DNA of 64,000 nt from Kitasatospora sp. SUK 42 (GCF_015776785.2 NZ_LFMD02000002.1:282919-346918); one strand, 5' to 3'. Shown: positions 25,686-35,831, numbered from the stretch's first letter. The notes: generated by a model from the sequence alone, not told the origin. A program made the numbers and translations.

Positions 25686-27212
25686 TCAGTGCTTGAGGCG
25701 GTAGACGACGGTGTCGCCGATGACGCCGATCATCTCGTAGTGGGTGTCCAGCAGGTTCTCGATCCGGGGGACGAGCACCGGCTGGTACGGGGCGATGCCG
25801 GAGTCGTCCACGAAGACCTCGGGCAGGCCGTTGGCCAGCTCCTTGTCGAAGGTCTGCCAGGCGTTGCTGACGCTGAACTGCTCGCCGACGCTGGCGCTGC
25901 CGTCCTTGCCGCCGCTGTAGTTGGTGAGGAAGCCGGCGGTCAGGTAGCGGGTGGCGGGCTTGCGGTCGGCCAGCCAGTACAGCTCGGGGTGCATGCCCCA
26001 GACCAGCACGGTGTCCTTCGGGGTGGTCTGGGCGGCGACCGCGGTGGCGACCTCGGTGGTGCGGTCGAGCCGCTCCCCCGGCCAGGCCAGCGCCAGGCCC
26101 CAGAAGACGGTGGCGGCGGCCGTGGTGTACACCAGGACGGGCTTCCAGCGGATCGCCGAGGTGGCGACCGCCCCGGTGCCCAGCAGCACCAGCGGGGGCA
26201 TCAGCTGGAGGTAGTAGTGGCCGAAGAAGTGGAAGCCGACGCTGACCGCGACGACCGAGGAGAGCAGCCAGACCCACAGGTCGGCGGTCGAACCGTGCTC
26301 CTCGCCGGCCACCGGCAGCGGGCGGTGGCGGTACTTGAACCAGAGCCGGCGGCCGACCGGGAACAGGAAGCCGAGTCCGGCCGCGGCCAGGATGCCCAGG
26401 TTGCCGAAGGCCCGTCCGAGCATCTGGAGCCAGGCGCCGCCGAAGGAGGCGTAGTCGCCGCTGCCGGTGACCACCCAGAAGAGGAAGCCCTTGGGCTTGG
26501 TCAGGATGACCGCGACCAGCGCTATCGGGACCGCGAAGCCGAACCCGATCTTGAACAGGGCGGGCAGCCAGCGCACCCCTCGCCGGCGGGTGTCCTGCAA
26601 CAGCATCCAGAGCACCGGCAGCATCACGGCCCCGCCGGTCTGCTTGGTCAGCGAGCAGAGCGCCACCGCGATGCCCGCGGCCAGCCAGCGGCGGCGTTCG
26701 GCGTACCGGAAGGCGGCCACCATGGCGGGCAGCATGAAGACCTCGAAGGTCGCCGCCTGGGTGTCCTCCGGGGAGAGCCCGATGGAGACCAGCAGGTACA
26801 GCAGTCCGGCGCCGGCCCCGGCCCGGTTGCCCCAGCGGCCGCGGGCGATCGAGGCCAGCAGGATCGCGGTGACCAGGTGGGCCACCACCGCGAGGGTGCG
26901 CAGCGGCCAGAGCGAGGCGGAGCCGAAGACGGCGAAGCAGGCCTGGTAGAGCCAGGGCAGCAGCGGCGGCTTGCGGTCCACCACGGTGTCGTACAGCACC
27001 CCGCCGTCGGCGAGCATCCGGGCCTGGGTGGCCAGGAAGCCCTCGTCCGGGCTCCAGACGGGCCGGGCGAAGGAGGGGATGTGGGTGACCAGCGCGACCA
27101 GCGCGAGCACCGGCACCAGCCTGGTCCAGTACCCCTGACGCAGGTGGGTACGGGCGCGCTCGGGCAGGCGTGAGGCCAGTCCGGCGAGGCTGGGGCGGGT
27201 GGGGGTCGGCAC
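25686..27212 (-). CDS. GT39-like polytopic membrane glycosyltransferase
   Basis: 508 residues from the GTG at 27212. GGGTAGG lies nine bases upstream; the TTG at 27221 touches that site and is unlikely. The ArnT/PMT-like N-terminal loop has RPVWSPDEGFLATQARMLADG (acidic pair) and VVDRKPPLLPWLYQ, typical of lipid-phosphosugar-dependent transferases. About ten hydrophobic helices follow, then an extracellular C-terminal domain (WGMHPELYWLADRKPATRYL). Acceptor and sugar donor cannot be deduced. It is not obviously linked to its neighbours. Confidence 0.85.
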   Translation of the reverse strand: MPTPTRPSLAGLASRLPERARTHLRQGYWTRLVPVLALVALVTHIPSFARPVWSPDEGFLATQARMLADGGVLYDTVVDRKPPLLPWLYQACFAVFGSASLWPLRTLAVVAHLVTAILLASIARGRWGNRAGAGAGLLYLLVSIGLSPEDTQAATFEVFMLPAMVAAFRYAERRRWLAAGIAVALCSLTKQTGGAVMLPVLWMLLQDTRRRGVRWLPALFKIGFGFAVPIALVAVILTKPKGFLFWVVTGSGDYASFGGAWLQMLGRAFGNLGILAAAGLGFLFPVGRRLWFKYRHRPLPVAGEEHGSTADLWVWLLSSVVAVSVGFHFFGHYYLQLMPPLVLLGTGAVATSAIRWKPVLVYTTAAATVFWGLALAWPGERLDRTTEVATAVAAQTTPKDTVLVWGMHPELYWLADRKPATRYLTAGFLTNYSGGKDGSASVGEQFSVSNAWQTFDKELANGLPEVFVDDSGIAPYQPVLVPRIENLLDTHYEMIGVIGDTVVYRLKH

Positions 27213-27327
27213 GAGTGACAACCTACCCGGCGGGATCGGCGCGGATGGCGCCGGTCCCGCCTTTCGGTGCGATTGTCAGCTTGTTTCGCGGCGAACTGTT
27301 ACAGAGCCACGGCGGTCGGCCATCGAC

Positions 27328-27355
27328 GGGGCGGCCGGAGCTCCCGGGCCGCCCC
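27328..27355 (-). terminator. hairpin terminator after dxs
   Basis: GGGGCGGCC / GGCCGCCCC with a 10-base loop, 29 bases beyond the dxs stop in the direction of transcription. A short direct repeat (CCGCCCCGGGCC, twice) adjoins it. Confidence 0.55.
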
Positions 27356-27383
27356 GGGCCCTGTCAGGCCGCCCCGGGCCGTC

Positions 27384-29288
27384 TCAGGCCTCGACCGGCG
27401 CCGCGTCCAGCTTGGCGACCAGGGCGGTCACCTTGCGGGCGATGTCGGGGCCGTTCAGGCCGATCTCGGCCAGGATCTCGTTCCGGCTGGCGTGGTCCAG
27501 GAACTCCTGCGGGATGCCGAAGTCGCGCACCGGCAGGTCCACGTCCGCGTCCCGCAGCGCCTGCGCGACCGCCGCGCCGACGCCGCCCACCCGGCCGTTG
27601 TCCTCGATCGTGACGACCACCCGGTGCTCGGCCGCCAGGCCCGGCAGGGCCGGGTCGACCGGCTTGACCCAGCGCGGGTCCACCACGGTGGCGGTGATGC
27701 CCTGGGCGGCCAGCAGGTCGGCGACCTCCAGGCTGGTGGAGGCCATCGCGCCGACCGAGACGATCAGCACGTCCGCGCGGTGCGCCCCGCTCGGCTCCTC
27801 GGCCGCGCGCAGCACGTCCATGCCGCCGATCCGGCCGACCGCGGGGACGGCCGGGCCGACCGTGCCCTTGGAGTAGCGCACCACGGTGGGGGCGTCCTCG
27901 ACCTCGACGGCCTCGCGCAGCTGGGCGCGCAGCTGGTCGGCGTCGCGCGGGGCGGCCAGCCGCAGCGTCGGGACGACCTGGAGGATCGACATGTCCCACA
28001 TGCCGTTGTGGGAGGCGCCGTCGTTGCCCGTGACGCCGGCCCGGTCCAGGACGAAGGTGACGCCCAGCTTGTGCAGGGCGACGTCCATCAGGACCTGGTC
28101 GAAGGCCCGGTTGAGGAAGGTCGCGTAGACCGCGAACACCGGGTGCAGGCCGTTGGTCGCCAGGCCCGCGGCGCTGGTGACGGCGTGCTGCTCGGCGATG
28201 CCGACGTCGAAGATGCGGTCCGGGAAGGCCTTGGCGAAGGGGGCCAGGCCCACCGGGTGGAGCATGGCGGCGGTGATGCCGACGATGTCCTCGCGCTCGC
28301 GGCCGAGCGCGACCATCTCCTCGGCGAAGACCGACGTCCAGTCCTTGCCCGCGCTCTTGATCGGCAGGCCGGTCTCCGGGTGGATCACGCCGACCGCGTG
28401 GAAGCGGTCCTCGTCGTTGTTCTCGGCGGCGTGGTAGCCGCGGCCCTTCTCGGTGAGGCAGTGCACGATCACCGGGCCGCCGAAGCCGCGCGCCTTGGTC
28501 AGCGCGGACTCCAGGGCGGTCAGGTCGTGGCCGTCGATCGGGCCGATGTACTTGAGGCCGAGGTCCTCGAACATGCCCTGCGGGGCGATGAAGTCCTTGA
28601 GGCCCTTCTTGGCGCCGTGCAGCGTCTCGAACAGCTGCTGGCCGACCACGGGGGTGCGCTTCACCGCGTCCTTGCCCCAGGAGAGGAAGCGCTCGTAGCC
28701 CTGGGTGGTGCGCAGGGTGGCGAGGTGGTTGGCCATGCCGCCGATGGTCGGCGAGTAGGAGCGCTCGTTGTCGTTGACCACGATGACGACCGGGCGGTCC
28801 TTGGCGTCGGCGATGTTGTTGATCGCCTCCCAGGCCATGCCGCCGGTGAGCGCGCCGTCGCCGATCACCGCGACGACCGGGTCGTTCCTGCCCAGCAGCT
28901 GGTTGGCCTTGGCCAGGCCGTCGGCGTACGACAGCACGGTCGAGGCGTGCGAGTTCTCGATCACGTCGTGCTCGGACTCGGCGCGGGACGGGTAGCCGGA
29001 CAGGCCGCCCCTGGTCCGCAGCCCGGAGAAGTCCTGGCGGCCGGTGAGCAGCTTGTGGACGTAGCTCTGGTGGCCGGTGTCGAAGAGGATGCGGTCGCGC
29101 GGCGAGTCGAAGACCCGGTGCAGCGCGATGGTCAGCTCCACCACGCCGAGGTTGGGGCCGAGGTGGCCGCCCGTCTTGGAGACCTCGGTCACCAGGAAGG
29201 TCCGGATCTCCTGGGCCAGTGCGGCCAGCTGTCCGGGCGTGAGCCGGTCGAGATCGCGCGGTCCCCGAATGCGGGTCAGCAGGGCCAC
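27384..29288 (-). CDS. dxs: 1-deoxy-D-xylulose-5-phosphate synthase
   Basis: 634 residues, GTG with GAGGAGGAA upstream. Thiamine-diphosphate enzyme joining pyruvate and glyceraldehyde-3-phosphate, the first step of the MEP isoprenoid pathway. Visible: [14 protein letters not shown] at the start, the ThDP motif [16 protein letters not shown] with downstream [13 protein letters not shown], the central transketolase domain ([17 protein letters not shown]) and the C-terminal domain ([14 protein letters not shown]). Length normal. A TAGACT about 100 bp upstream is a candidate -10. Confidence 0.97.
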   Translation of the reverse strand: MALLTRIRGPRDLDRLTPGQLAALAQEIRTFLVTEVSKTGGHLGPNLGVVELTIALHRVFDSPRDRILFDTGHQSYVHKLLTGRQDFSGLRTRGGLSGYPSRAESEHDVIENSHASTVLSYADGLAKANQLLGRNDPVVAVIGDGALTGGMAWEAINNIADAKDRPVVIVVNDNERSYSPTIGGMANHLATLRTTQGYERFLSWGKDAVKRTPVVGQQLFETLHGAKKGLKDFIAPQGMFEDLGLKYIGPIDGHDLTALESALTKARGFGGPVIVHCLTEKGRGYHAAENNDEDRFHAVGVIHPETGLPIKSAGKDWTSVFAEEMVALGREREDIVGITAAMLHPVGLAPFAKAFPDRIFDVGIAEQHAVTSAAGLATNGLHPVFAVYATFLNRAFDQVLMDVALHKLGVTFVLDRAGVTGNDGASHNGMWDMSILQVVPTLRLAAPRDADQLRAQLREAVEVEDAPTVVRYSKGTVGPAVPAVGRIGGMDVLRAAEEPSGAHRADVLIVSVGAMASTSLEVADLLAAQGITATVVDPRWVKPVDPALPGLAAEHRVVVTIEDNGRVGGVGAAVAQALRDADVDLPVRDFGIPQEFLDHASRNEILAEIGLNGPDIARKVTALVAKLDAAPVEA

Positions 29289-29391
29289 CCGTTCCTCCTC
29301 GTTCAGTGTTCGCGGACCGCGGACGGTCCGACGGGCCTCGCTGCCCGGTCAGACGGCAAGCCGGCGGTCTCGGCCCGGTGCCGACCGGTCG

Positions 29392-29397
29392 AGTCTA
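29392..29397 (-). promoter_or_regulatory. candidate -10 (TAGACT) of dxs
   Basis: On the minus strand TAGACT lies about 104 bp before the dxs GTG, predicting a leader of roughly 95 bases. No good -35 is at 17-18 bp, so the call is tentative. Confidence 0.35.
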
Positions 29398-29558
29398 ATC
29401 TCCGCTTGACGGACACCGAGCGGCACGCCCGGTGCCACCGACCGGTTACCGCCATCCCGGGAGGTCGGGCAGGGGGCATCGGTCAATGCGGTATTGACGG
29501 ACATGAGTTCGATGCGGGCCGTGGAACTGGGGTTCCGAGGCGCCGGCGACAGGGGTGC

Positions 29559-30737
29559 TCAGTGACGGCCGAGGGCGCCGGACTCGCCCATCTCGCTCAT
29601 CACCAGGGCCAGCGCGCCGAGCACCTCGGCCCGGCCTCCCAGCGTGCCGGGGACGACCGAAAGCTGACGGGCCGCACTGGGGATCGCGTAACGGGCGACC
29701 GAGTCGCGGATCGGGGCGAGCACCAGCTCACCGGCGTCGGCGAGGTCCCCGCCCAGGATCACCCGGCGCGGGTTGAGCAGGTTGCAGAGGGTGGCCACGC
29801 CGGTGCCGATCTGCCGGCCGGCGTCGGCGATCACCCGGCGGCAGCCGAGGTCGCCCTGGTGGGCCAGCTCGACCACCCTGGGCAGGGTGAGGTCCGGGCC
29901 GAGGGTGGAGCTGAGCAGCGAGAGCAGGTAGCGGGAGCCCACGAAGGTCTCCAGACAGCCGCGGTTGCCGCAGCGGCAGACCGGGCCGGCCTCGTCCAGG
30001 GTGATGTGCCCGATCTCACCGGCGGTGCCGCCCGGGCCGCGGTAGATCTGGCCGTTGACCACCAGGCCGGCGCCCACCCCGCTGGCGATCTTGATGTACG
30101 CGAGGTCGCTCAGGCCGCGGCCGGCACCCCAGACCAGCTCGCCGAGCGCGCCGAGGTTGGCGTCGTTGTCCACGTGCACCGGCATGCCGAGCCGCTCGGC
30201 CAGCTCCCGGCCCGGCGCGACGCCCGTCCAGCCCGGCAGGATCGCGGTGGAGCCGAGCGCACCGGTCTCCACGTCGATCGGGCCGGGCACGCCCAGGCCC
30301 ACGCCGATCACCTTCTCCGGGCGGAAGCCGGCCTGCTCCAGCAGCCGCGCGACCATCGCCTCGGCCCGGTCGAAGCCCTGCGCGGCGGAGACGTCCACGT
30401 CGATCGGGGCGCTCTCCTCGGCCAGCACCCGGTGCGCGAGGTTGCCGATGGCCACGCGGAGGTGGGTGTGGCCGAAGTCGATGCCGACCACGATGCCGGC
30501 GTCACCGCTGAGCGAGACGCTGCGGGCGCGACGGCCGCCGGAGGAGGTGTCGGCGACGACGACGGTGCCGCTCTCCTTCAGTTCCCGCACGATGTTGGAG
30601 ACGGTGGCCGCGGAGAGGCCGGTGCCGCGGGCGATCTCGGCCTGGGTGAGCGAACCGGCCATCCGCACGGCACGGAGCACCCGCTCCAGGTTCGCCCGGT
30701 GCAGGGACGACTGCGAGCCCGGCGTGTCCGTCGACAT
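29559..30737 (-). CDS. ROK-family regulator, Rok7B7-like
   Basis: 392 residues, ATG after GGGAGGG; in-frame codons upstream to 31004 are non-coding. An N-terminal winged helix (LTQAEIARGTGLSAATVSNIVRELKE) precedes a ROK sugar-kinase fold: the phosphate loop VVGIDFGHTHLRVAIG, DNDANLGALGE, GGTAGEIGH and the zinc motif CRCGNRGCLE. The N-terminal SSLHRANLERVLRAVRMAGSL matches my recollection of S. coelicolor Rok7B7 (SCO6008), a global regulator of xylose use, carbon control and antibiotic output. In S. coelicolor it adjoins xylFGH; those genes are absent here and dxs follows directly. Confidence 0.88.
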   Translation of the reverse strand: MSTDTPGSQSSLHRANLERVLRAVRMAGSLTQAEIARGTGLSAATVSNIVRELKESGTVVVADTSSGGRRARSVSLSGDAGIVVGIDFGHTHLRVAIGNLAHRVLAEESAPIDVDVSAAQGFDRAEAMVARLLEQAGFRPEKVIGVGLGVPGPIDVETGALGSTAILPGWTGVAPGRELAERLGMPVHVDNDANLGALGELVWGAGRGLSDLAYIKIASGVGAGLVVNGQIYRGPGGTAGEIGHITLDEAGPVCRCGNRGCLETFVGSRYLLSLLSSTLGPDLTLPRVVELAHQGDLGCRRVIADAGRQIGTGVATLCNLLNPRRVILGGDLADAGELVLAPIRDSVARYAIPSAARQLSVVPGTLGGRAEVLGALALVMSEMGESGALGRH

Positions 30738-30820
30738 GATCCACCCTCCCAGGGTGGGGAGGCCTCCGGTGGGCTTCCCCTTCAACTCCTGAAGCCTACG
30801 GCTCGGGGGGCGGGGTGGGG

Positions 30821-30900
30821 GCTTCGGGTGTTCGGGGGGCTCCCGGGAGGGTGGGTGCGGGGGCTTCGGGTGTTCGGGGGGCTCCCGGGAGGGTGGGTGC
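30821..30900. repeat. 42-bp tandem direct repeat, two copies
   Basis: Copy one begins at 30821 and copy two at 30863, both with GCTTCGGGTGTTCGGGGGGC followed by TCCCGGGAGGGTGGGTGC. The copies are identical over at least 38 bases, which implies a recent duplication. Confidence 0.75.
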
Positions 30901-30942
30901 CGCCGGGGGTGGCTCCGGGGGTGGCCGCTCCGGGGGCTGGAT

Positions 30943-31002
30943 GATTTTCCGACTGCCGACTCTGTGGGTGGGGGGTTGGTCGCCGTTGGCAGTCTGAAAA
31001 TC
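30943..31002. repeat. inverted repeat GATTTTCCGACTGCC / GGCAGTCTGAAAATC
   Basis: 15-bp arms with one mismatch and a 30-base G/T-rich loop. The AAAATC ends stand out in this GC-rich DNA. It could be a large hairpin, a regulator site or a small mobile repeat; no open frame lies within it. Confidence 0.6.
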
Positions 31003-31305
31003 ACCTGTTACGCCCCTCTCCGCGGCCACCCCCTCCGCCACCCCCTCCCGCAGCGCGTCCCTCTCGCCCGGTCGGGTGGGGGGGTGATGGGGGTGCTGTG
31101 GGCGGGTGGGTGCGGGCGCGCGGGCTTCGCCCTGCGCGCCCTCGGGGCGGGTGCGATGGGTGAGGGCGGATGGTGAAGGTGTTGCATGGTCAGGGGTCCA
31201 GGGGGCTCCTGGCGGCGGCTCAGAAACACCCGCCACTACCATGGTGCCCAATCTCAACCGTCCCATCGGGCCGTGAACGGTACCGGCAGGGGGACGCTTC
31301 CAGAC

Positions 31306-33111
31306 ATGACGGGGAATCAGATGGCAGGGGATCACCCTAAGCCGGGGGCCGGCGACGTGCCCGGCAGCGGGCCGCAGGACAACCGGGGCGGATCGTTCGG
31401 GCCACCGGCGGGCGGTGTGGATCCGGCCGCCGTCGCGGACCAGGTGACGCAGCTCGACGGCTCGGCGGTCCCGGGGCAGGCCGCGCCGCCGGCGCCCGCC
31501 GGGCCGCCGCCGGTCCAGCCGCCGGCACCTCCGGCGCAGCCGCCCGCGCAGCCGCCCGTCGGCGGTGCCGAGTACCCGGCGTACGCGCCCACCGCGGCAG
31601 GCTTCCCCACGCAGGCCCCGCCGCCCCCGCCCGGTGCGCCGATCGGTCCGTACGACCCGGTGCCCGGGGGCGGCTACCCCGCCCCGGGCTACGGCGCCGG
31701 GGGCTACAACTACCAGCAGCCCGGGTACTACCCGGGTGCGCCGATGCCCGTCGCGCCCAAGCAGCGCAACCCCGTGATGCTGTGGGGCGGGATCATCGGC
31801 GGTGTGCTGGCGATCGCCATCGTGATCGGGCTGGTCGTGCTGCTCAAGCCGAACGACCCCTCCCCCTCGCCGAACGCGAACGGGGGCACCAGCGCCGGCA
31901 CCACCAGCGGCACCTCCGACAGCCCGTCCCCGGACAACACCACCAACACCAGGACCAACGCCACGTACAACATCGCGTGGAACTCGGCCAAGCCGGCCAA
32001 CTCGGACGGCCTGGCACAGATGCTGGGCATCTGGGGCGCGGACAAGGTGGCCGTCCGGGCCGACAGCACCGGCATCCGGGCGCTCAACCTGTCGGACGGC
32101 AAGGAGGCCTGGAGCATCCCGGTGCCGGCCGGCAGCAAGGAGCTGTGCACCGCCTCCTACTCGGCCAACTCCAAGGGCATCGCCGCCGTCTCCTTCAACA
32201 CCGGCGACAGCGACTGCTCCACCGTCGGCGCCGTCGACCTGAACCAGGGCAAGCTGCTCTGGAGCGTGAAGGTCAGCGCCGACCGGCTCTCCTCCCCGAC
32301 GCTCAGCGTGACCGACAAGGTGGTCGCCGTCGGCGGCAACTTCGTCGGCGCGCTGAACATCGACAACGGGCAGCCCGCCTGGCAGTTCCAGCCGCGCGCC
32401 AAGGACTGCAGCGTGTACGGCCGCGCCGCCGGCGCCCAGATCGCGGTCAGCGACCGCTGCTACGACACCGGCATCCAGAAGTCGGTGCTGCAGGTCGTCA
32501 ACGCCGAGAGCGGCAAGGCCGCCAGCCAGCCGATCCCGCTCTCCGGCAGCATCGAGCGCATCGACAAGGTCATCCAGGACCAGCCGCTGGTGCTGCTGAT
32601 GGCCAGCGGCCCGAACGGCGACTACATCCTGCCGTTCGACAAGGACAACAAGCCGGGCAACCAGATGTCGGTCAAGGAGCCGGGCTCGGACAGCCTGAGG
32701 CTTTCCGGCCAGTCGGACGCCTACACCCAGAACGTGGTGGTCGGGAACACCATGTACGTGCAGATCAGCGGTGCCAAGTCGGGTGTCAACGCGTACGACC
32801 TGACCACCGGCAAGCGCCTCTGGTCCGTGACCGGCTCCTCGTCGAGCAACGACATGCGGCTGGTGTCCGGCAGCAAGGACGGCAAGGTCCGGGCCATCGT
32901 CAGCCAGGGCTACGACAAGCCGGCCAAGCTGGTGACGCTCTCCCCGACCGACGGTTCGATGAGCGACCTCGGCACCATGGCGATGCCCAACGGCCTGGAC
33001 ATCGGGATGAGCTCGTCGGAGTACATCGTCTCGGACGACGGCAGCGCGGTGTACGCCTTCCGCCGCCTCAGCAGCTCCACCGACGCTCCGGTCAGCAAGT
33101 GGAAGAAGTGA
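31306..33111 (+). CDS. membrane-anchored PQQ-like beta-propeller protein
   Basis: 601 residues. The cytoplasmic first 150 residues are rich in Pro, Gly, Gln and Tyr (PPAPPAQPPAQPPVGG). One membrane helix follows (about 158-181, IIGGVLAIAIVIGLVVLL). After a Ser/Thr/Asn linker an extracellular WD40/PQQ-like propeller shows repeated blades of the type IRALNLSDGKEAWSIPV, VGAVDLNQGKLLWSVKV, FVGALNIDNGQPAWQF and VNAYDLTTGKRLWSV. Four cysteines in the propeller may pair. Such proteins usually act as scaffolds or sensors at the actinomycete membrane; the ligand is unknown. ATG at 31306; a second ATG at 31321 is possible. Confidence 0.85.
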   Translation: MTGNQMAGDHPKPGAGDVPGSGPQDNRGGSFGPPAGGVDPAAVADQVTQLDGSAVPGQAAPPAPAGPPPVQPPAPPAQPPAQPPVGGAEYPAYAPTAAGFPTQAPPPPPGAPIGPYDPVPGGGYPAPGYGAGGYNYQQPGYYPGAPMPVAPKQRNPVMLWGGIIGGVLAIAIVIGLVVLLKPNDPSPSPNANGGTSAGTTSGTSDSPSPDNTTNTRTNATYNIAWNSAKPANSDGLAQMLGIWGADKVAVRADSTGIRALNLSDGKEAWSIPVPAGSKELCTASYSANSKGIAAVSFNTGDSDCSTVGAVDLNQGKLLWSVKVSADRLSSPTLSVTDKVVAVGGNFVGALNIDNGQPAWQFQPRAKDCSVYGRAAGAQIAVSDRCYDTGIQKSVLQVVNAESGKAASQPIPLSGSIERIDKVIQDQPLVLLMASGPNGDYILPFDKDNKPGNQMSVKEPGSDSLRLSGQSDAYTQNVVVGNTMYVQISGAKSGVNAYDLTTGKRLWSVTGSSSSNDMRLVSGSKDGKVRAIVSQGYDKPAKLVTLSPTDGSMSDLGTMAMPNGLDIGMSSSEYIVSDDGSAVYAFRRLSSSTDAPVSKWKK

Positions 33112-33136
33112 CGCGGGCCGGCTGACCGCACGTCGG

Positions 33137-33177
33137 GGCGGGGCGGGCACGGGCGAACAGCCCGGGCCCGCCCCGCC
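33137..33177 (+). terminator. hairpin terminator after the propeller gene
   Basis: GGCGGGGCGGGC pairs perfectly with GCCCGCCCCGCC around a 17-base loop, followed by TGCGATTATT. Confidence 0.7.
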
Positions 33178-33251
33178 TGCGATTATTCGGTCGGCTCATT
33201 CGTAGGGCATGCGAGGATTCGATCCATCAGCCTGACAAAGGAGTGCAGCGA

Positions 33252-35831
33252 GTGCCCGGCACCAATCTGACCCGCGAGGAGGCCCGGATCCGGGCCGAGC
33301 TCCTCCGGGTGGACGCGTACGACATCGAGCTCGACCTCAGCGCGGCGCGCGAGGGCGGCACCTTCCGGTCCACCACGGTGGTCCGCTTCAGTGCCACCAC
33401 GCCCGGTGCGGACAGTTTCATCGACCTCGTCGCCCCGAGCGTCGAGGAGATCACCCTCAACGGCGCGCCGCTCGATCCGGCGAGCTTCGACGACAGCCGT
33501 ATCCCGCTGCCGAACCTGGCCGCCGAGAACGAGCTGCGTGTGGTCGCCGACTGCGCCTACACCAACACCGGTGAGGGTCTGCACCGGTTCGTCGACCCGG
33601 TCGACGGCGAGACCTACCTGTACACCCAGTTCGAGGTGCCGGACGCCCGCCGGGTCTTCGCGAACTTCGAACAGCCGGACCTGAAGGCCTCGTTCACCTT
33701 CACCGTGACCGCCCCCAGCGGCTGGGTCGTGGTCTCCAACTCGCCGACCCCGGAGCCGGTCGGCGAAGGGGACACCCGGGTCTGGAAGTTCGAGCCCACC
33801 GGCCGGATCTCCAGCTACATCACCGCGCTCATCGCCGGCCCGTACGTGGGCGTCTTCGACGCCTACGAGAACGGCGGGCAGCGCGTGCCGCTGGGCGTCT
33901 ACTGCCGCCCGTCGCTGCGCGAGTTCCTGGACGCCGAGGCGATCTTCGCGGTCACCAAGCAGGGCTTCGACTACTTCCAGGAGAAGTTCGACTTCCCGTA
34001 CCCCTTCGCCAAGTACGACCAGCTCTTCGTCCCGGAGTTCAACGCCGGCGCGATGGAGAACGCGGGCGCCGTCACCTTCCGTGACCAGTACGTGTTCCGC
34101 TCCAAGGTCACCGACGCCGCCTACGAGGCGCGCGCCGCGACGATCCTGCACGAGCTGGCCCACATGTGGTTCGGCAACCTCGTCACCATGGAGTGGTGGA
34201 ACGACCTCTGGCTGAACGAGTCCTTCGCGACCTTCGCCGAGGCCGTCTGCCAGGCCGAGGCGCCCGGCTCCAGGTGGCCGCACTCCTGGACCACCTTCGC
34301 CAACCAGATGAAGACCTGGGCCTACCGGCAGGACCAACTGCCGTCCACCCACCCGATCATGGCGGAGATCAACGACCTGGAGGACGTCCAGGTCAACTTC
34401 GACGGCATCACCTACGCCAAGGGCGCCTCGGTGCTCAAGCAGCTGGTGGCGTACGTCGGCCAGGACGCGTTCTTCCAGGGCGTGCAGGCGTACTTCAAGC
34501 GCCACGCCTGGGGCAACACCCGGCTCGGCGACCTGCTCGGCGCCCTGGAGGAGGCCAGCGGCCGCGACCTGAAGGCCTGGTCGAAGGCCTGGCTGGAGAC
34601 CGCCGGCATCAACGTGCTGCGGCCGTCGATCACGCTGAACACGGACGGTGAGATCGAGTCCTTCGCCGTGCTGCAGGAGGCGCCCGCGCTGCCCGCCGGC
34701 GCCAAGGGCGAGGCCGTGCTGCGGCCGCACCGGATCGCCATCGGCCTGTACGAGCTGGTGGACGGCTCGCTGGTGCGCACCGAGCGGATCGAGCTGGACG
34801 TCGACGGCCCGCGCACCGAGGTGCCGCAGCTGGTCGGACGGCACCGGCCGGCCGTGGTGCTGCTCAACGACGACGACCTCTCGTACGCCAAGATCCGGCT
34901 GGACGAGGACTCGATGGCCGTCGTCACCGAGAACCTCGGCGGCTTCACCGAGTCGCTGCCGCGCGCGCTGTGCTGGGCCTCCGCCTGGGACATGACCCGC
35001 GACGGCGAGCTGGCCGCCCGCGACTACCTGTCGCTGGCGCTGTCCGGCGTCGGGCGGGAGACCGACATCGGCGTGGTGCAGTCCGTACAGCGCCAGGTCA
35101 AGCTGGCGCTGGACGCCTACACCGACCCGGACTGGCGCGAGCAGGGCCTGGCCCGCTGGGCCGCCGCCGCCGAGGAGCACCTGCGGGCCGCCGAGCCCGG
35201 CAGCGACCACCAGCTGGCCTGGGCCCGCGCCCTGGCCGCGGTCGCCCGCACGGACGGCCAGCTCGGGCTGCTCGCCGGGCTGCTGGACGGCTCGGTGGAG
35301 GTCAAGGGCCTGGCCGTGGACACCGAGCTGCGCTGGACGCTGCTGGCCCGCCTGGCCGCCACCGGCCGTGCGGACGAGGCGGAGATCGCGGCCGAGCTGG
35401 AGCGGGACAACACCGCGGCCGGCCAGGAGCACGCGGCCAGCTGCCGGGCGGCCCGGCCGACCGCCGAGGCCAAGGCGGAGTCCTGGGCCGCGGTGGTGGA
35501 GTCGGACAAGCTGACCAACTACGTCCAGGAAGCGGTGATCGCCGGCTTCCAGCAGTCGGACCAGCGGGAGCTGCTGGCGCCGTACGCGGAGAAGTACTTC
35601 GCGGCCGTGAAGGGCATCTGGGAGACCCGCAGCCACGAGATCTCGCAGCAGATCATCGTCGGGCTGTACCCGGCGCTCCAGGTGACCGAGGCGACGCTGG
35701 AGGCCACCGACGCCTGGCTGGCCTCGGCCGATCCGGCGCCGGCGCTGCGGCGCCAGGTGGTCGAGGCTCGGGCCGGGGTCGAGCGCGCGCTCAAGGCCCA
35801 GGCCGTCGACCGGGCGGCGGGGGCCCGCTGA
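33252..35831 (+). CDS. pepN: aminopeptidase N (M1 metallopeptidase)
   Basis: 859 residues from the GTG at 33252, eight bases after AAGGAG. Cytosolic zinc aminopeptidase removing N-terminal residues from peptides. It has the exopeptidase motif NAGAMENAGAVTF and the zinc site HELAHMWFGN...WLNESFA (HExxH-x18-E). An N-terminal beta-saddle domain (1-185) and a C-terminal helical domain (about 520-859) of the actinobacterial ERAP1-like type make up the rest. Length normal. No signal peptide. Confidence 0.96.
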   Translation: MPGTNLTREEARIRAELLRVDAYDIELDLSAAREGGTFRSTTVVRFSATTPGADSFIDLVAPSVEEITLNGAPLDPASFDDSRIPLPNLAAENELRVVADCAYTNTGEGLHRFVDPVDGETYLYTQFEVPDARRVFANFEQPDLKASFTFTVTAPSGWVVVSNSPTPEPVGEGDTRVWKFEPTGRISSYITALIAGPYVGVFDAYENGGQRVPLGVYCRPSLREFLDAEAIFAVTKQGFDYFQEKFDFPYPFAKYDQLFVPEFNAGAMENAGAVTFRDQYVFRSKVTDAAYEARAATILHELAHMWFGNLVTMEWWNDLWLNESFATFAEAVCQAEAPGSRWPHSWTTFANQMKTWAYRQDQLPSTHPIMAEINDLEDVQVNFDGITYAKGASVLKQLVAYVGQDAFFQGVQAYFKRHAWGNTRLGDLLGALEEASGRDLKAWSKAWLETAGINVLRPSITLNTDGEIESFAVLQEAPALPAGAKGEAVLRPHRIAIGLYELVDGSLVRTERIELDVDGPRTEVPQLVGRHRPAVVLLNDDDLSYAKIRLDEDSMAVVTENLGGFTESLPRALCWASAWDMTRDGELAARDYLSLALSGVGRETDIGVVQSVQRQVKLALDAYTDPDWREQGLARWAAAAEEHLRAAEPGSDHQLAWARALAAVARTDGQLGLLAGLLDGSVEVKGLAVDTELRWTLLARLAATGRADEAEIAAELERDNTAAGQEHAASCRAARPTAEAKAESWAAVVESDKLTNYVQEAVIAGFQQSDQRELLAPYAEKYFAAVKGIWETRSHEISQQIIVGLYPALQVTEATLEATDAWLASADPAPALRRQVVEARAGVERALKAQAVDRAAGAR

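Larger units (their letters stand above)
30738..31305. other. 568-bp divergent intergenic region with repeats
   Basis: No gene is supported. The minus-strand frame through it is Pro-rich and arises from the repeats. It contains a 42-bp tandem duplication (30821-30900), a 15-bp near-perfect inverted repeat (30943-31002) and a strongly G-skewed stretch (31060-31180). The last 120 bp is the leader of the beta-propeller gene. Confidence 0.6.

Noticed and set aside
30738..31004. N-terminal extension of the Rok7B7-like protein into a Pro-rich region
   Set aside because: A good ribosome site fixes the start at 30737 and the upstream frame is made by the 42-bp DNA repeat.
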